Origin: Selenomonadales bacterium
Lineage (GTDB): Bacteria > Bacillota > UBA994
Length of the DNA stretch: 64,000 bases
Direction: 5' to 3'
Assembly (NCBI GenBank): GCA_018335585.1
Contig: JAGXRZ010000020.1
Span: 248,001 to 312,000 of the forward strand
Each line of letters opens with the position of its first letter. The stretch's first letter is position 1. Positions 20,811 to 28,975 of the stretch are shown one piece after another. Below the pieces are notes generated by a model. That model did no database searches, was not told where the DNA came from, and saw only the letters and a list, made by a program, of their open reading frames with translations. The translations under genes and the position numbers were made by a program.

Positions 20811-22007
20811 ATGTGTGTGAGATTGCCAATGAAATGTCGGGGGAGCTATATCTTAGGCGTGCGCAAGCGTTTTTCCGATGCAGAAGGAAAAGCCGAGAAG
20901 ACCGTAATTATCGAGGAAGTAGTTGCAGTCCTCAACTACCACCGAAAGTATGCCATCCATGTGCTAAATGCTAGCACAGTGCGCGGTAGTGGCAGGCGCA
21001 AGCGCAAGCGCTCTTCAAAGTACTTGCCTGCCAAGCCAGTAATACTTAAAGCGTGGGAAGCCCTAGACTTCCCCTGCGCTGAAAGACTTCACCCTGTCTT
21101 GGCGGTGACAGCAGACCTGCTCGCACAACACGGAGAGGTGCATATGAGCCCTGAAGTGCGTCTGCTGGTAGCCACAATAAGTCGCCCTACTCTCGCGAGG
21201 CTGCTAAGCAAGTCCCGTTCTACCAAAGCCCCGCGCCTGTCTGTGCCCCGAAAGCGCACACAACTTGAACAGCAGGTGCCCATTGAGCGATATGCTTCCG
21301 GCGAGCTGCGTCCAGGCGCGCTGGAGATTGACCTAGTGGAGCATAACGGAGGGTCTTCGCTTGGGCATTTCGCGTACACCCTTTCTGTAGTTGACGTGGC
21401 CACAGGGTACAGCCGCAGGCGCGCCATCCTCGGCAAGGGGCAAACCATTGTTCACAAAGAACTAGCTGAAATAATCCTGAACTGGCCCTATGCCATCTGG
21501 GGCATACATACAGACAATGGGGCAGAGTTCCTTAACCACCAGCTGATACGGTTCTGCAAGGACAGAAAAATCGCCTATACGCGCAGTCGGCCCTATAAGA
21601 AGAACGACAATCCCCATGTCGAACAGAAGAATTTTCAGCATGTACGTCGCCTTGTAGGATACGAGCGATATGACACGCCCGAGCAAGTAGAGTGGATGAA
21701 CAAGCTATACGATGCTTATGACCTGTACGTAAACTTGTTTCAACCCAGCCAGAAGCTCATCTCTAAAGACCGGCATGGTAGTAAAGTGAAGAAGCGTTAT
21801 GACGCAGCCAAGACACCCCTACAGCGTGCGATTGAAGCCGGAGTTTTATCACCTGAGCAAACAAGCCAATACAGGACTATGGCAGCAACGCTGAATCCGC
21901 TGGCGCTTTATCGGCAATTAGAAGCCCAAGTGCGACAAGACCCAGAGAAATCCATGCAAGCTGCCGCGACAGGAAAGGGGAAAAAAGGGAAAGAGGCTGC
22001 GAATTAG
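20811..22007 (+). CDS. DDE integrase-type transposase
   Basis: About 398 residues from the ATG at 20811. An N-terminal helix-turn-helix and basic region (GSGRRKRKRSSKY, AWEALDFPCAERL) precede an rve catalytic core with D in LEIDLVEHNG, D in HTDNGAEFLN and E in NDNPHVEQKN, so the DDE triad is intact. It resembles the IS481/IS3-like integrase superfamily; the exact IS family is not assigned. Start is unclear: GTG at 20778 lies within the terminal repeat, ATG at 20811 has GAGGGG adjoining, and ATG at 20829 is also possible. The element may be active. Confidence 0.85.
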   Translation: MCVRLPMKCRGSYILGVRKRFSDAEGKAEKTVIIEEVVAVLNYHRKYAIHVLNASTVRGSGRRKRKRSSKYLPAKPVILKAWEALDFPCAERLHPVLAVTADLLAQHGEVHMSPEVRLLVATISRPTLARLLSKSRSTKAPRLSVPRKRTQLEQQVPIERYASGELRPGALEIDLVEHNGGSSLGHFAYTLSVVDVATGYSRRRAILGKGQTIVHKELAEIILNWPYAIWGIHTDNGAEFLNHQLIRFCKDRKIAYTRSRPYKKNDNPHVEQKNFQHVRRLVGYERYDTPEQVEWMNKLYDAYDLYVNLFQPSQKLISKDRHGSKVKKRYDAAKTPLQRAIEAGVLSPEQTSQYRTMAATLNPLALYRQLEAQVRQDPEKSMQAAATGKGKKGKEAAN

Positions 22008-22026
22008 GAACTTACACTATTTTCCT

Positions 22027-22056
22027 CCCCCCCTTCCCCCTAGGGGGAAGGGGGGG
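22027..22056 (+). terminator. Very strong GC hairpin after the transposase gene
   Basis: A perfect 14-bp inverted repeat (seven C, TT, five C; two-base TA centre; then five G, AA, seven G) 20 bases after the transposase stop. There is no T-tract, so it may protect or insulate the transcript rather than terminate it classically. Confidence 0.55.
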
Positions 22057-22141
22057 ACGCGGGGAGGTGATCCACCTTCAACAACAGCCCGCTCAATCAA
22101 GGAGTGGGTAAGAACCTTAAGTGAGTGAACTACACATCTAG

Positions 22142-23023
22142 GGTAAGATTCTTAAACGAGTTGACACGCCTGCACCTGCCGACAGAAGCATTTCCCCAGC
22201 CCCTGAGATCTTCGGGCTAATCGCGATTCGTCTCGCCACAGGAGCAATTCTCGATGGGCCACAAATGGAGGCGTTCCACCAAGCTGAACAAGCGGCATGG
22301 GAGAAACTGGCCGCTGAAGCTGGAAAGACTGAGGTTAGCTTATACCGCAGACTGCGTGACCTCCCCGCAGAGGCTAGGTTGTCCGTAGTGATTCAGCCAA
22401 GTGTTAAAATCAGCCAAGAAATACGCGTCAAGTTGGCTGAACTTAGAGCGAAATACCCGATGTTGGCCAAAGGACTGGCCCTTAGCGATGAACAACTACT
22501 CGGAGGAGGCGGCGTTGCGAGCGACTTGCCTACGACTGCCAAGGCGGAGCCAGCTATTGCCATAGCACCATCTCCCCCACAGCCCCGAGTGCCGTCAGAG
22601 CAGGACACGGCATACCGTCTGCAGGCCGAGGCCTTCTTTAATGCCCTAGGGCAGCTGAGGCTTGAGGCCGTGCGCGAATCCGTCAAAGCTATCGAAGCCG
22701 CGCTTACTGCCATGGGCGCAGAGCCCAGTACAGAGCCTGGTGGCGAGGTAGTGACAGCTAAGCTAACGGCCAAAGAAGTCGAGTCCATAGCCTCCCTTGA
22801 TGCCGTGGTAGCCATTTATGAGCAAATGACGGCTGAGCCTGCCATGGGCTTCAGACAAGAGCCAGCCGCGAGTACGCCGCTAAAGGCAACTGATGCTGTG
22901 CATCGTCAATCCACAGAAGCTAACGTAGTAAGCAGCTTTTCTAGGGAAACTCAGCTTGCGGGCGCAGCATTTGTAATCGCTTCTCTGTTTATCGGCCTCT
23001 TCGCTCTCACCAAACGGCGTTAG
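22142..23023 (+). pseudogene. Remnant of a membrane-anchored protein gene cut by the insertion sequence
   Basis: The frame is open from the stop at 22139-22141, through the right end of the insertion sequence, to 23023. The first in-frame ATG (22265) has no ribosome binding site and cuts into a smooth sequence (PEIFGLIAIRLATGAILDG) that reads as coding upstream of it. The product has a long helical part, a proline/alanine linker, and a C-terminal transmembrane helix ending in KRR, like a surface protein tail; no LPXTG is seen. I do not recognise the family. No matching 5' part is visible left of the element, so it was probably lost. Confidence 0.6.
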
Positions 23024-23054
23024 GACATCAGCGGAGCCATCGTGGTGTTAACTA

Positions 23055-23106
23055 GTAGGGACGCGCGTTTCGCGCGTCCGCGGACGTGCCACAGGCACGT
23101 CCCTAC
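23055..23106. repeat. 52-bp palindromic element with two nested hairpins (REP/cruciform-like)
   Basis: Outer arms GTAGGGAC / GTCCCTAC enclose two hairpins, GGACGCGCG-TTT-CGCGCGTCC and GGACGTGCC-ACA-GGCACGTCC. The result is a three-way-junction cruciform. Such units resemble REP or small non-autonomous elements; it may also terminate transcription. Confidence 0.75.
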
Positions 23107-23176
23107 ACCCGAGGAAGGCTTTTCGCACGGTCTGCCGTCCCTCTGGGACATGCCTCGCGCCTCCTAGCTCTGCTCA

Positions 23177-23476
23177 TCACATGGTCCCCATGAGGGCTAA
23201 GATGAAAGCTAGCGCAATGGCCGCAATAAAAGAGAAGATGGTTACACTGCATACGTCGCTGGCCTTCTGCGGTTTCTCGTCCTTCCACACGAAGTACAGG
23301 ATAACGCCGAGCAACGGAGATAGGCATATGTTGCCAACACATACTCCAGCCTTTTCCTCGCTGCTTAGCCCTTCTGGGGGATTTTGGGGATTTGACCGTA
23401 ACTGCGTGCCGCAGTTTGCGCACCAGTGCTTAGTTTGATCTTCGATATGGGCTCCGCAACCTGGACAATCGATCAT
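23177..23476 (-). CDS. Small zinc-ribbon membrane protein
   Basis: A 99-residue protein with an N-terminal zinc ribbon (CPGCG...CANCG, four cysteines in residues 4-22) and two hydrophobic helices (about 45-63 and 76-97), one of which includes LSPLLGVILYFVWK. This zinc-ribbon plus DUF-like membrane tail layout is common in Bacillota, function unknown. GGAGGCGAGTT is directly before the ATG. Next to the large membrane protein gene on the same strand, but separated by 90 bases and a repeat. Confidence 0.75.
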   Translation of the reverse strand: MIDCPGCGAHIEDQTKHWCANCGTQLRSNPQNPPEGLSSEEKAGVCVGNICLSPLLGVILYFVWKDEKPQKASDVCSVTIFSFIAAIALAFILALMGTM

Positions 23477-23565
23477 AACTCGCCTCCGCCTCCAATAATC
23501 GCTCTACGCGAACGTATACTCATTAATACGCGTAATTCAAGTCACGGTTTCGCGCAGGTGGCGCG

Positions 23566-26475
23566 CTAAGGTGAAGCAAAAGGCTCCGTCCCTTTTGCTT
23601 CTTCTGCTTTGAAAAGCTGTCCCAAACGCGCGGCTATAGATGAGCCAAGCTGGAATACAGCCGAGACAATGAGGAAGAAGAGCAGCAACAGCAACCCCAC
23701 GTAACCACCCGGACTGCGCATGACACCTGTTTGTGCTTCCACCACTATAAGTACGAAGACCATTAGAGCCGCCGCTGCCGTCATGAGCGGCCCGAGCAGC
23801 CCTCTTGGCCGCTGGGCATGAGGTTTAGCCGCAAGCCCGACAGGGGTGATAGGGTCTGTGAACTCCGTTGTGGGTTCCTTCACCTTCAGAGCTTCCTTGC
23901 GCAAAATATGCAATAGAGAAGCGAGCGCGCTTATGAAGGAAATGACCGTAACCGCGCCCAGGAGCATAGTCGCCGGAAGTGCCAACGACCTCAAAGGCAG
24001 CAAATACCAGTGGAGTCGCTCGCCGTGGATAACTACATAGATAGCTGGCACAGCCAAGAGCGCGGACCCGAACAACGCCGCCCGTGTTGTCAGCACATAT
24101 CCGCGGCGCGACAGCTCTGCTCTAAGTAGATACACAAGGCAGAAAGCCGCGAGCGGAGAGACAAGCCCAATATGCCTAATCCAGCCCTCTACACTAAGGG
24201 CACCGATAAACTCACTCATACTGAGAGGATAGCTCACCAACCCGGCTACACCCAGGAATACGGCCGCAGCAGTTGAGTAGCTCACTAAGACGAGGGGAGC
24301 CCTTAACAGGAAGAAGACAACAGCAAGGCACAACCCGTAGAATATCACTACAAAGACCCGTTCGCTCAAGTGCGCGGGGAGATGATACGGCAGCGTCGCC
24401 GCAGCCCAGAGAAATAGGAGTAATGCTATGGCTGCCCCGGCTAGGCCATAGGTGACTCCGGCAAGAGCAGCTTGACTTCCCCTTGCCTGAGTGAAACTTG
24501 CTGCATTCGGTATTACCGCGCTCTGCAAACGACGCGACTGCGAGAAGACTAGCATGGTCAACAATGCCGCCACCCCCAGGACAAATCCGCTCATAAAGAG
24601 CATGCCCGCGGCGCTCCCGTGCGGAAACCACAAAAGAGGATAGACCCTAACTCTTATAATCTCGCTATAAGGCATGGCTAGACGCAGTGCAAGCATGGAC
24701 AACCCTAAGAAAGCCAATGCCGCAATGAACGGCACGGCTCCTTGAAACATCCCTGAGCGTCGCAGCTTGCGCGCGCCAAGTAGCGTGAAAAAACAGGCCA
24801 CAACAAACGGCAGCAGAAAGACAAAAAACATGACGCCGAGCCAAACCGAGAGCGCCCAAAAAGCGTGGGAAAGCGAGGAGAGCAGCCGTCGCCATATCGC
24901 CGCAGTCGCTTGGTCGCCTATCAGAATAGTTGTATCTGAAGGCAGGGCAAAGTTAACTGTGGCGGGAACGAACTCCCAGTCACGCCTTTGTCCGTACCGC
25001 TTTAACTGCTCTAGCGTAGTTGCGAGCGGCACGGTTGTGTCTGCCGCGATATCCCAGCGATGTCCTTCGGCTGTTCTACCTAGCCACATAAGCCAAATGT
25101 AGACTTGGCTTCTGGGGTTATTGGGGTCGTACGCGAACCTCACCCCTTCGACCTTCCGGTAATCGGAGTGCAGCGTTTTTGCATCCATGCGATGATACTT
25201 GCGCTGCACCCGGTCATAGACTACGATTTCTGTCTGCGAAGCGTAGGCAATAAAACGGTGCTGCAGGAAAAACTGGATAGGTAGAAAGACAAAAGGCTTA
25301 TCCTGAGGCAACAACTGAGCCCAGAGCGCACCGATATGGCTCTGTTGACGACTGAGGCTTCCCCGGTTCCAGCCTTGGTTGATTCTTTGCCACACCGGCG
25401 AAACGTGCCCCGGCTGTGGAGTAATAAAATCGAGAACAATACCTCTGCCCGGAGCAGGTTCTTGCACCCTAGGGTTTATCGGCTCTAGCGGCGGCGCAAC
25501 CTTTACTTCTCGGGCAACGAGATGATAGACATAGCTATGGTTTTCTCTTTGCCAAAAAGTTTCCGGCATGTTGAAGCTCAGGGTAAAGGCGATTTGCTCA
25601 CCGTCCGGCGAAGCCGCCATCTCCAACACCTCAGTGATGCGCAGGTATCGCTCAGGGAAGAGGGCGGTCAAATCTAGACGATGCACTGCGCCCGAGTGCG
25701 CCTCTGCGATTAGCAGCTCTGTTGCTGTTGCCCCGGCGACAAAACGCGGCACCGGTGGCGACCAGCTTGGCCTGGCAATGTAATAGGGCAAGGGCTTAAG
25801 CTCAATCAAGGTCGCGCCGGCTAAATCGATGACACGATAGGTGAGCTCTCCGGCTCGCCAGACAGGAGCAAGCTGCTTTCCTTCCGTGCTCCACATCCCC
25901 TGAGGCCCAAAACTCACTTCGAGACGGCTGAATTCGTGAAATTCTTGGCTCTCTTTTACCTGCCGCAACACCTCGTCGCCGTCCGCAACCACTACCGGCG
26001 CCTGGTCGGTCAGGCGAGGCAGGAGCAAAACTAGGGCCAGTAGGTCGTTGAAAGCGAGCCGCGCGGTAGTGGTCTCAATGACATAGCCTTCGCCTAATCT
26101 AGTCGTGCCGACTAAGCCCCCACCGGCTGGGTGTATACTTGCCTTAGCCACAGCCGGCGTACGAGATAGGGTGGTGATAGCAGGTCCCACGTGCTGCGTC
26201 GCCCTAATCAGCAAGACGGCGCGTCTCCCGCCTGGTGCCCGCGCCACGACAAAGTCCTGAAACACTCTTTCGATGGCATGTAAGTCCTGTTCCAAGCGGG
26301 CCTTAGTAGCCGGCATGCTCTCGCTACCCGCCGCATAGCTAAGCATGGCATAAACTGTGCGTCCCTGGCTAGTGATGATCGAGGACGTGAGCGGCTGAGA
26401 TCCACTTGGCGGCGCGGCCTCAAGCACTCCTGTGAGCAGGAGTATAGTAGCCAATAGGATGGAGATCGTCTTCAC
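23566..26475 (-). CDS. Large secreted/multi-spanning membrane protein of unknown function
   Basis: 969 residues. Signal peptide at 1-21 (ending LEAA), then about 510 extracytoplasmic residues; within these, stretches such as RPSWSPPVPRFVAGA and AASPDGEQIAF resemble TolB/WD-type propeller blades (about 230-430). From residue 538 to the end lie 11-12 hydrophobic helices. I do not recognise a family. The start is GTG at 26475, overlapping the stop of the M50 protease gene by 4 bases (GTGA), so translation is coupled and a joint function is likely. The last residues (KGTEPFASP) are encoded by a copy of the hairpin repeat family. Confidence 0.8.
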   Translation of the reverse strand: MKTISILLATILLLTGVLEAAPPSGSQPLTSSIITSQGRTVYAMLSYAAGSESMPATKARLEQDLHAIERVFQDFVVARAPGGRRAVLLIRATQHVGPAITTLSRTPAVAKASIHPAGGGLVGTTRLGEGYVIETTTARLAFNDLLALVLLLPRLTDQAPVVVADGDEVLRQVKESQEFHEFSRLEVSFGPQGMWSTEGKQLAPVWRAGELTYRVIDLAGATLIELKPLPYYIARPSWSPPVPRFVAGATATELLIAEAHSGAVHRLDLTALFPERYLRITEVLEMAASPDGEQIAFTLSFNMPETFWQRENHSYVYHLVAREVKVAPPLEPINPRVQEPAPGRGIVLDFITPQPGHVSPVWQRINQGWNRGSLSRQQSHIGALWAQLLPQDKPFVFLPIQFFLQHRFIAYASQTEIVVYDRVQRKYHRMDAKTLHSDYRKVEGVRFAYDPNNPRSQVYIWLMWLGRTAEGHRWDIAADTTVPLATTLEQLKRYGQRRDWEFVPATVNFALPSDTTILIGDQATAAIWRRLLSSLSHAFWALSVWLGVMFFVFLLPFVVACFFTLLGARKLRRSGMFQGAVPFIAALAFLGLSMLALRLAMPYSEIIRVRVYPLLWFPHGSAAGMLFMSGFVLGVAALLTMLVFSQSRRLQSAVIPNAASFTQARGSQAALAGVTYGLAGAAIALLLFLWAAATLPYHLPAHLSERVFVVIFYGLCLAVVFFLLRAPLVLVSYSTAAAVFLGVAGLVSYPLSMSEFIGALSVEGWIRHIGLVSPLAAFCLVYLLRAELSRRGYVLTTRAALFGSALLAVPAIYVVIHGERLHWYLLPLRSLALPATMLLGAVTVISFISALASLLHILRKEALKVKEPTTEFTDPITPVGLAAKPHAQRPRGLLGPLMTAAAALMVFVLIVVEAQTGVMRSPGGYVGLLLLLFFLIVSAVFQLGSSIAARLGQLFKAEEAKGTEPFASP
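23573..23601 (+). repeat. 29-bp hairpin repeat inside the 3' end of a coding region
   Basis: Arms GAAGCAAAAG and CTTTTGCTTC enclose a CTCCGTCC-containing centre. An identical 29-bp copy in the opposite orientation lies at 61312-61340. It overlaps the final codons of the 969-residue membrane protein and probably also acts as a terminator stem. Confidence 0.8.
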
Positions 26476-27104
26476 AAGTCAATCCCCCCACGGCTGGATT
26501 GTCCCTTTGCGCCGCAAGCTGCCCGCAAACGGTACAGAATGCTTGCCCCATCGGTCCGGTACTCACCAATAGTAATCGGAATGATGCTCATCCACATAGC
26601 GAAGTTGTTAGTGGCAGCAAAAGCGAAGAGCATGCGCTCAAGTATCGGTAAAGCGTCAAGATGCGCCCTTAACCCGCCAAAGATCATTAAGAAGCCGCTG
26701 ACACCATGAACGAGAGAGGAACCCTCCACGCCGCCCTTTATCACATGGTACATAATCAGGAAGGAGACAGTCGTTAACATGAGATTAATTATCGCTCCAC
26801 CGCCTGTTACCAGCATTTGCTCCCACAACAACCAAGGTCGACCGACGGACAGCACATGGAATATTCCATCAAGGCCATGCTGATTGAAAGGGTTTTGATA
26901 AATGCGCACCGGTATGCCAAAAATCCTCAGTGAGAACAACTGCCGCCCGTTCCCCATCGTTACGAGGTACTCCCCCCGCTTATCGATAAGTTTTGCTGCG
27001 GCTACATGCCCAAACTCGTGGACTATAACCGTTATGTAAAGAAGGGCTACCACCATTACGCCGTTAAAGACGAGGAAAAGAAGCGGCCAAACGAAACGAA
27101 ACAT
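26472..27104 (-). CDS. M50-like (site-2 protease family) membrane metalloprotease
   Basis: About 210 residues with hydrophobic helices and the zinc motif HEFGH (residues about 29-33 of the chosen protein) in the first membrane segment region, as in intramembrane-cleaving M50 proteases and their relatives. The second zinc ligand motif (NP.DG) is not clearly preserved, though DALP occurs near the C-terminus, so activity is uncertain. I use the ATG at 27104 because GGGAGG is 7 bases before it. It overlaps the 969-residue protein gene and may process or partner that protein. Confidence 0.75.
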   Translation of the reverse strand: MFRFVWPLLFLVFNGVMVVALLYITVIVHEFGHVAAAKLIDKRGEYLVTMGNGRQLFSLRIFGIPVRIYQNPFNQHGLDGIFHVLSVGRPWLLWEQMLVTGGGAIINLMLTTVSFLIMYHVIKGGVEGSSLVHGVSGFLMIFGGLRAHLDALPILERMLFAFAATNNFAMWMSIIPITIGEYRTDGASILYRLRAACGAKGQSSRGGIDL

Positions 27105-27260
27105 GGCAATGCCTCCCATACTAGACTTCCTCTACAATGGTCGTTACGCGTATCGCAACGCAAATGCTTAGCATGAGAATCATACCATATTTGGGCACGT
27201 TCATGTGATACTTAAAAGAAGCAATGTCTGCACAATTATCTCTGAGCGCGGAATAAAAAA

Positions 27261-27357
27261 ACACAGAGAACCGTCCCTTTTGGAACACACAGAGAACCGT
27301 CCCTTTTGGGACAGGAATGAAAAAACACAGAGAACAAAAAGAACCGTCCCTTTTGGA
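27261..27357 (+). repeat. Cluster of three hairpin-family repeats
   Basis: ACACAGAGAACCGTCCCTTT with its extension occurs at 27261-27284 and 27287-27310, and a third GAACCGTCCCTTTTGGA at 27341-27357. Any reading frame through this stretch merely translates the repeats. Confidence 0.8.
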
Positions 27358-27369
27358 AAGGGGCGGTTC
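27336..27369 (-). terminator. rnpB terminator built from a repeat copy
   Basis: On the minus strand GAACCG...CCCCTTT pairs with AAAAGGG...CGGTTC and is followed by TTTTT (plus-strand AAAAA at 27336-27340). It begins immediately after the RNase P RNA 3' end. Confidence 0.8.
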
Positions 27370-27372
27370 AGT

Positions 27373-27754
27373 GTCAAGTAGACCTGTAAGCCGGGTTCTG
27401 TACCGCGAGAGCGGTGGTAGTAATCTATCTAGGGCTGATGTTGCCATCAGTCTCGCTGGCGCTAACGCGCCGGTTGCGACCAACCCGGGAGAACGAGCGG
27501 GCAGCTCTTAACTCTCCCCTATTAGGTCTTGCTCCAAGTGGGGTTTACCTAGCCGTGCCTGTCACCAGGCCGCTGGTGAGCTCTTACCTCACCTTTTCAC
27601 CCTTGCCATTTTGATGCAATCTAAATGGCGGTATGTCTCTGTGGCACTTTCCTTCGGGTTGCCCCGACTGGCCATTAACCAGCACTCTGCCCTGTGGAGC
27701 CCGGACTTTCCTCGCGGCAAATGTCTGCCGCGTAACTACCCAGTCTACTTGACA
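27373..27754 (-). ncRNA. rnpB: RNase P RNA (bacterial type A)
   Basis: The catalytic RNA that trims tRNA 5' leaders. On the minus strand the universal GAGGAAAGTCCGGGCTCC (27713-27696) occurs near the 5' end and ACAGAACCCGGCTTAC (27401-27386) near the 3' end, the two halves of the P4 core. GTCAAGTAGAC at the 5' end pairs with GTCTACTTGAC at the 3' end, forming helix P1 and fixing the ends to within a few bases. Size of about 382 nt is normal for type A. Confidence 0.95.
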
Positions 27755-27758
27755 ATAT

Positions 27759-27787
27759 ATTTTATTCTTCTCTGCTCTTGCTGACAA
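27759..27787 (-). promoter_or_regulatory. rnpB promoter
   Basis: TTGTCA (27787-27782) and TAAAAT (27764-27759) on the minus strand with a 17-base spacer, placing the start of transcription at the observed P1 helix. Confidence 0.7.
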
Positions 27788-27791
27788 GAGC

Positions 27792-27819
27792 AAAAGCTGT
27801 GTTTACATAATAACAGCTT
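27792..27819 (-). terminator. Terminator after nif3-type gene
   Basis: On the minus strand AAGCTGT (27819-27813) pairs with ACAGCTT and is followed by TTTGC. It separates the trmK-nif3 transcript from rnpB. The stem is short and the loop is 12 bases. Confidence 0.55.
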
Positions 27820-27862
27820 GTTTTGTAGAATGCAAATCACAGATAATGCGTTCAGCGACACG

Positions 27863-28975
27863 CTAGAGCACGGAGAACACTGGCTTTTCAGGGCTGAAAA
27901 CATGAATTTCTAAGGACACTTGGTTGAAACTGGCATATTCTGCGAGCAAAGCATGCCAATCCCAAAGCAAAAAGGCCTCTGTCGCATAGTGCCCTGCGTC
28001 AACGACAGCGACCCCAAGTGCCGCGGCGTCTAGTGCGGTGTGATGCCCCACGTCGCCGGTAAGAAATACGTCTGCTCTAGCCGCCTGAGCGCTTAGCAAC
28101 AGCTCGCTGCCTGCGCCACCACATACAGCGACCCGCCGTACCTCCGTTGGTATGTGTCCGGCTACCCGCAGAGCGGGGAACAAACTTCGCAGTAAAGAAC
28201 TAAACTCGCCCCAAGCAAGGGGCGGCGCTACCTCCCCTACGCAACCAAGGCCGTAAGGTTGCCCCGCGTTTTGAAGCACAGTCACGTCATAAGCAATTTC
28301 CTCATAAGGATGCGCTGACTTAAGACCATTAAGCACCGCAGGCAACTTCGCCTCCGGCACAATCATCTCTAACCGCACTTCCTCTACATAGGCCAGTTCC
28401 TGCTCACGGCCAACATAGGGGTTAGCTCCCGCTAACGGCATAAAAGTACCTGTTCCGTGCGTGGCGAAGGAGCAGTGGCTGTAGTTACCGATATGTCCGG
28501 CACCAGCGGCAGACATGGCTAAAAACACTGCCTCACGGTGCGACTCCGGCACGAAGACCACGAGCTTAAAGCGCCTGTCTTGCCCCATGGCTTTAAGTAC
28601 GCTGATGTTGCGAAGCCCTAGCGACTCAGCCAATCGCCTGCTTGTTCCAGATTGACACTTATCCCAATTTGTATGAGCCGCATAGACGGACACCCCTGCG
28701 CGGATAAGCTTTTCGAGAATACGACCTTGGGGCAAATCTGTGCGCAGAGCTTTTAGCGGGCGAAAAATCACGGGGTGATGCGCAATGATTAACTCGCAAC
28801 CGAGTGCTAACGCCCTGTCTACGGCTGCCTCGGTGACGTCAAGTAGCAGCAATACCCGATTGACCACGCTGTCGATGCTTCCGACTAGGAGCCCTACGTT
28901 ATCCCATTCCTCCGCGATTTCTCTTGGCGCTAAATCCTCAATTAGCGAGACAATCTGCTTTACCTTAACTGACAC
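27863..28975 (-). CDS. Nif3-like dinuclear metal center protein (YqfO)
   Basis: 370-residue NIF3 family protein with the conserved metal-binding HHP (IIAHHPVIF) and HTNWD motifs and C-terminal GDVGHH. The extra middle domain of about 100 residues (MIVPEAKLPAVLNGLKSAHP region) is the PII-like insert of Bacillota YqfO. The exact reaction is unsettled; the label GTP cyclohydrolase type 2 is debated. Start is GTG at 28975, 8 bases after AGGAGGT. It overlaps the end of trmK by 11 bases, as is usual for this pair. Confidence 0.92.
   Translation of the reverse strand: MSVKVKQIVSLIEDLAPREIAEEWDNVGLLVGSIDSVVNRVLLLLDVTEAAVDRALALGCELIIAHHPVIFRPLKALRTDLPQGRILEKLIRAGVSVYAAHTNWDKCQSGTSRRLAESLGLRNISVLKAMGQDRRFKLVVFVPESHREAVFLAMSAAGAGHIGNYSHCSFATHGTGTFMPLAGANPYVGREQELAYVEEVRLEMIVPEAKLPAVLNGLKSAHPYEEIAYDVTVLQNAGQPYGLGCVGEVAPPLAWGEFSSLLRSLFPALRVAGHIPTEVRRVAVCGGAGSELLLSAQAARADVFLTGDVGHHTALDAAALGVAVVDAGHYATEAFLLWDWHALLAEYASFNQVSLEIHVFSPEKPVFSVL

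Larger units (their letters stand above)
20747..22164 (+). mobile_element. Insertion sequence with doubled terminal repeats
   Basis: A transposase gene is framed by inverted copies of a 22-23 bp motif of the form TTCACTCACTTAA...ATCTTACC. Each end has two copies: 20747-20768 and 20782-20804 on the left, 22107-22129 and 22142-22164 (inverted) on the right. Doubled end motifs are probably transposase binding sites. ACGC occurs just outside both ends (20742-20745 and 22166-22169) and may be a 4-bp target duplication, but this is weak. Exact ends are uncertain by a few bases. Confidence 0.8.

Noticed and set aside
20603-20974. A 123-residue plus-strand frame upstream of the transposase
   Set aside because: It crosses the insertion sequence end and the glyS promoter region and shows no family character.
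27261-27357. CRISPR array
   Set aside because: Three repeats only, uneven spacing, palindromic core, and no cas genes anywhere in the window.
27121-27483. A 120-residue reading frame over rnpB and the repeats
   Set aside because: It translates the hairpin repeats and the antisense of rnpB; no ribosome site, no recognisable protein.
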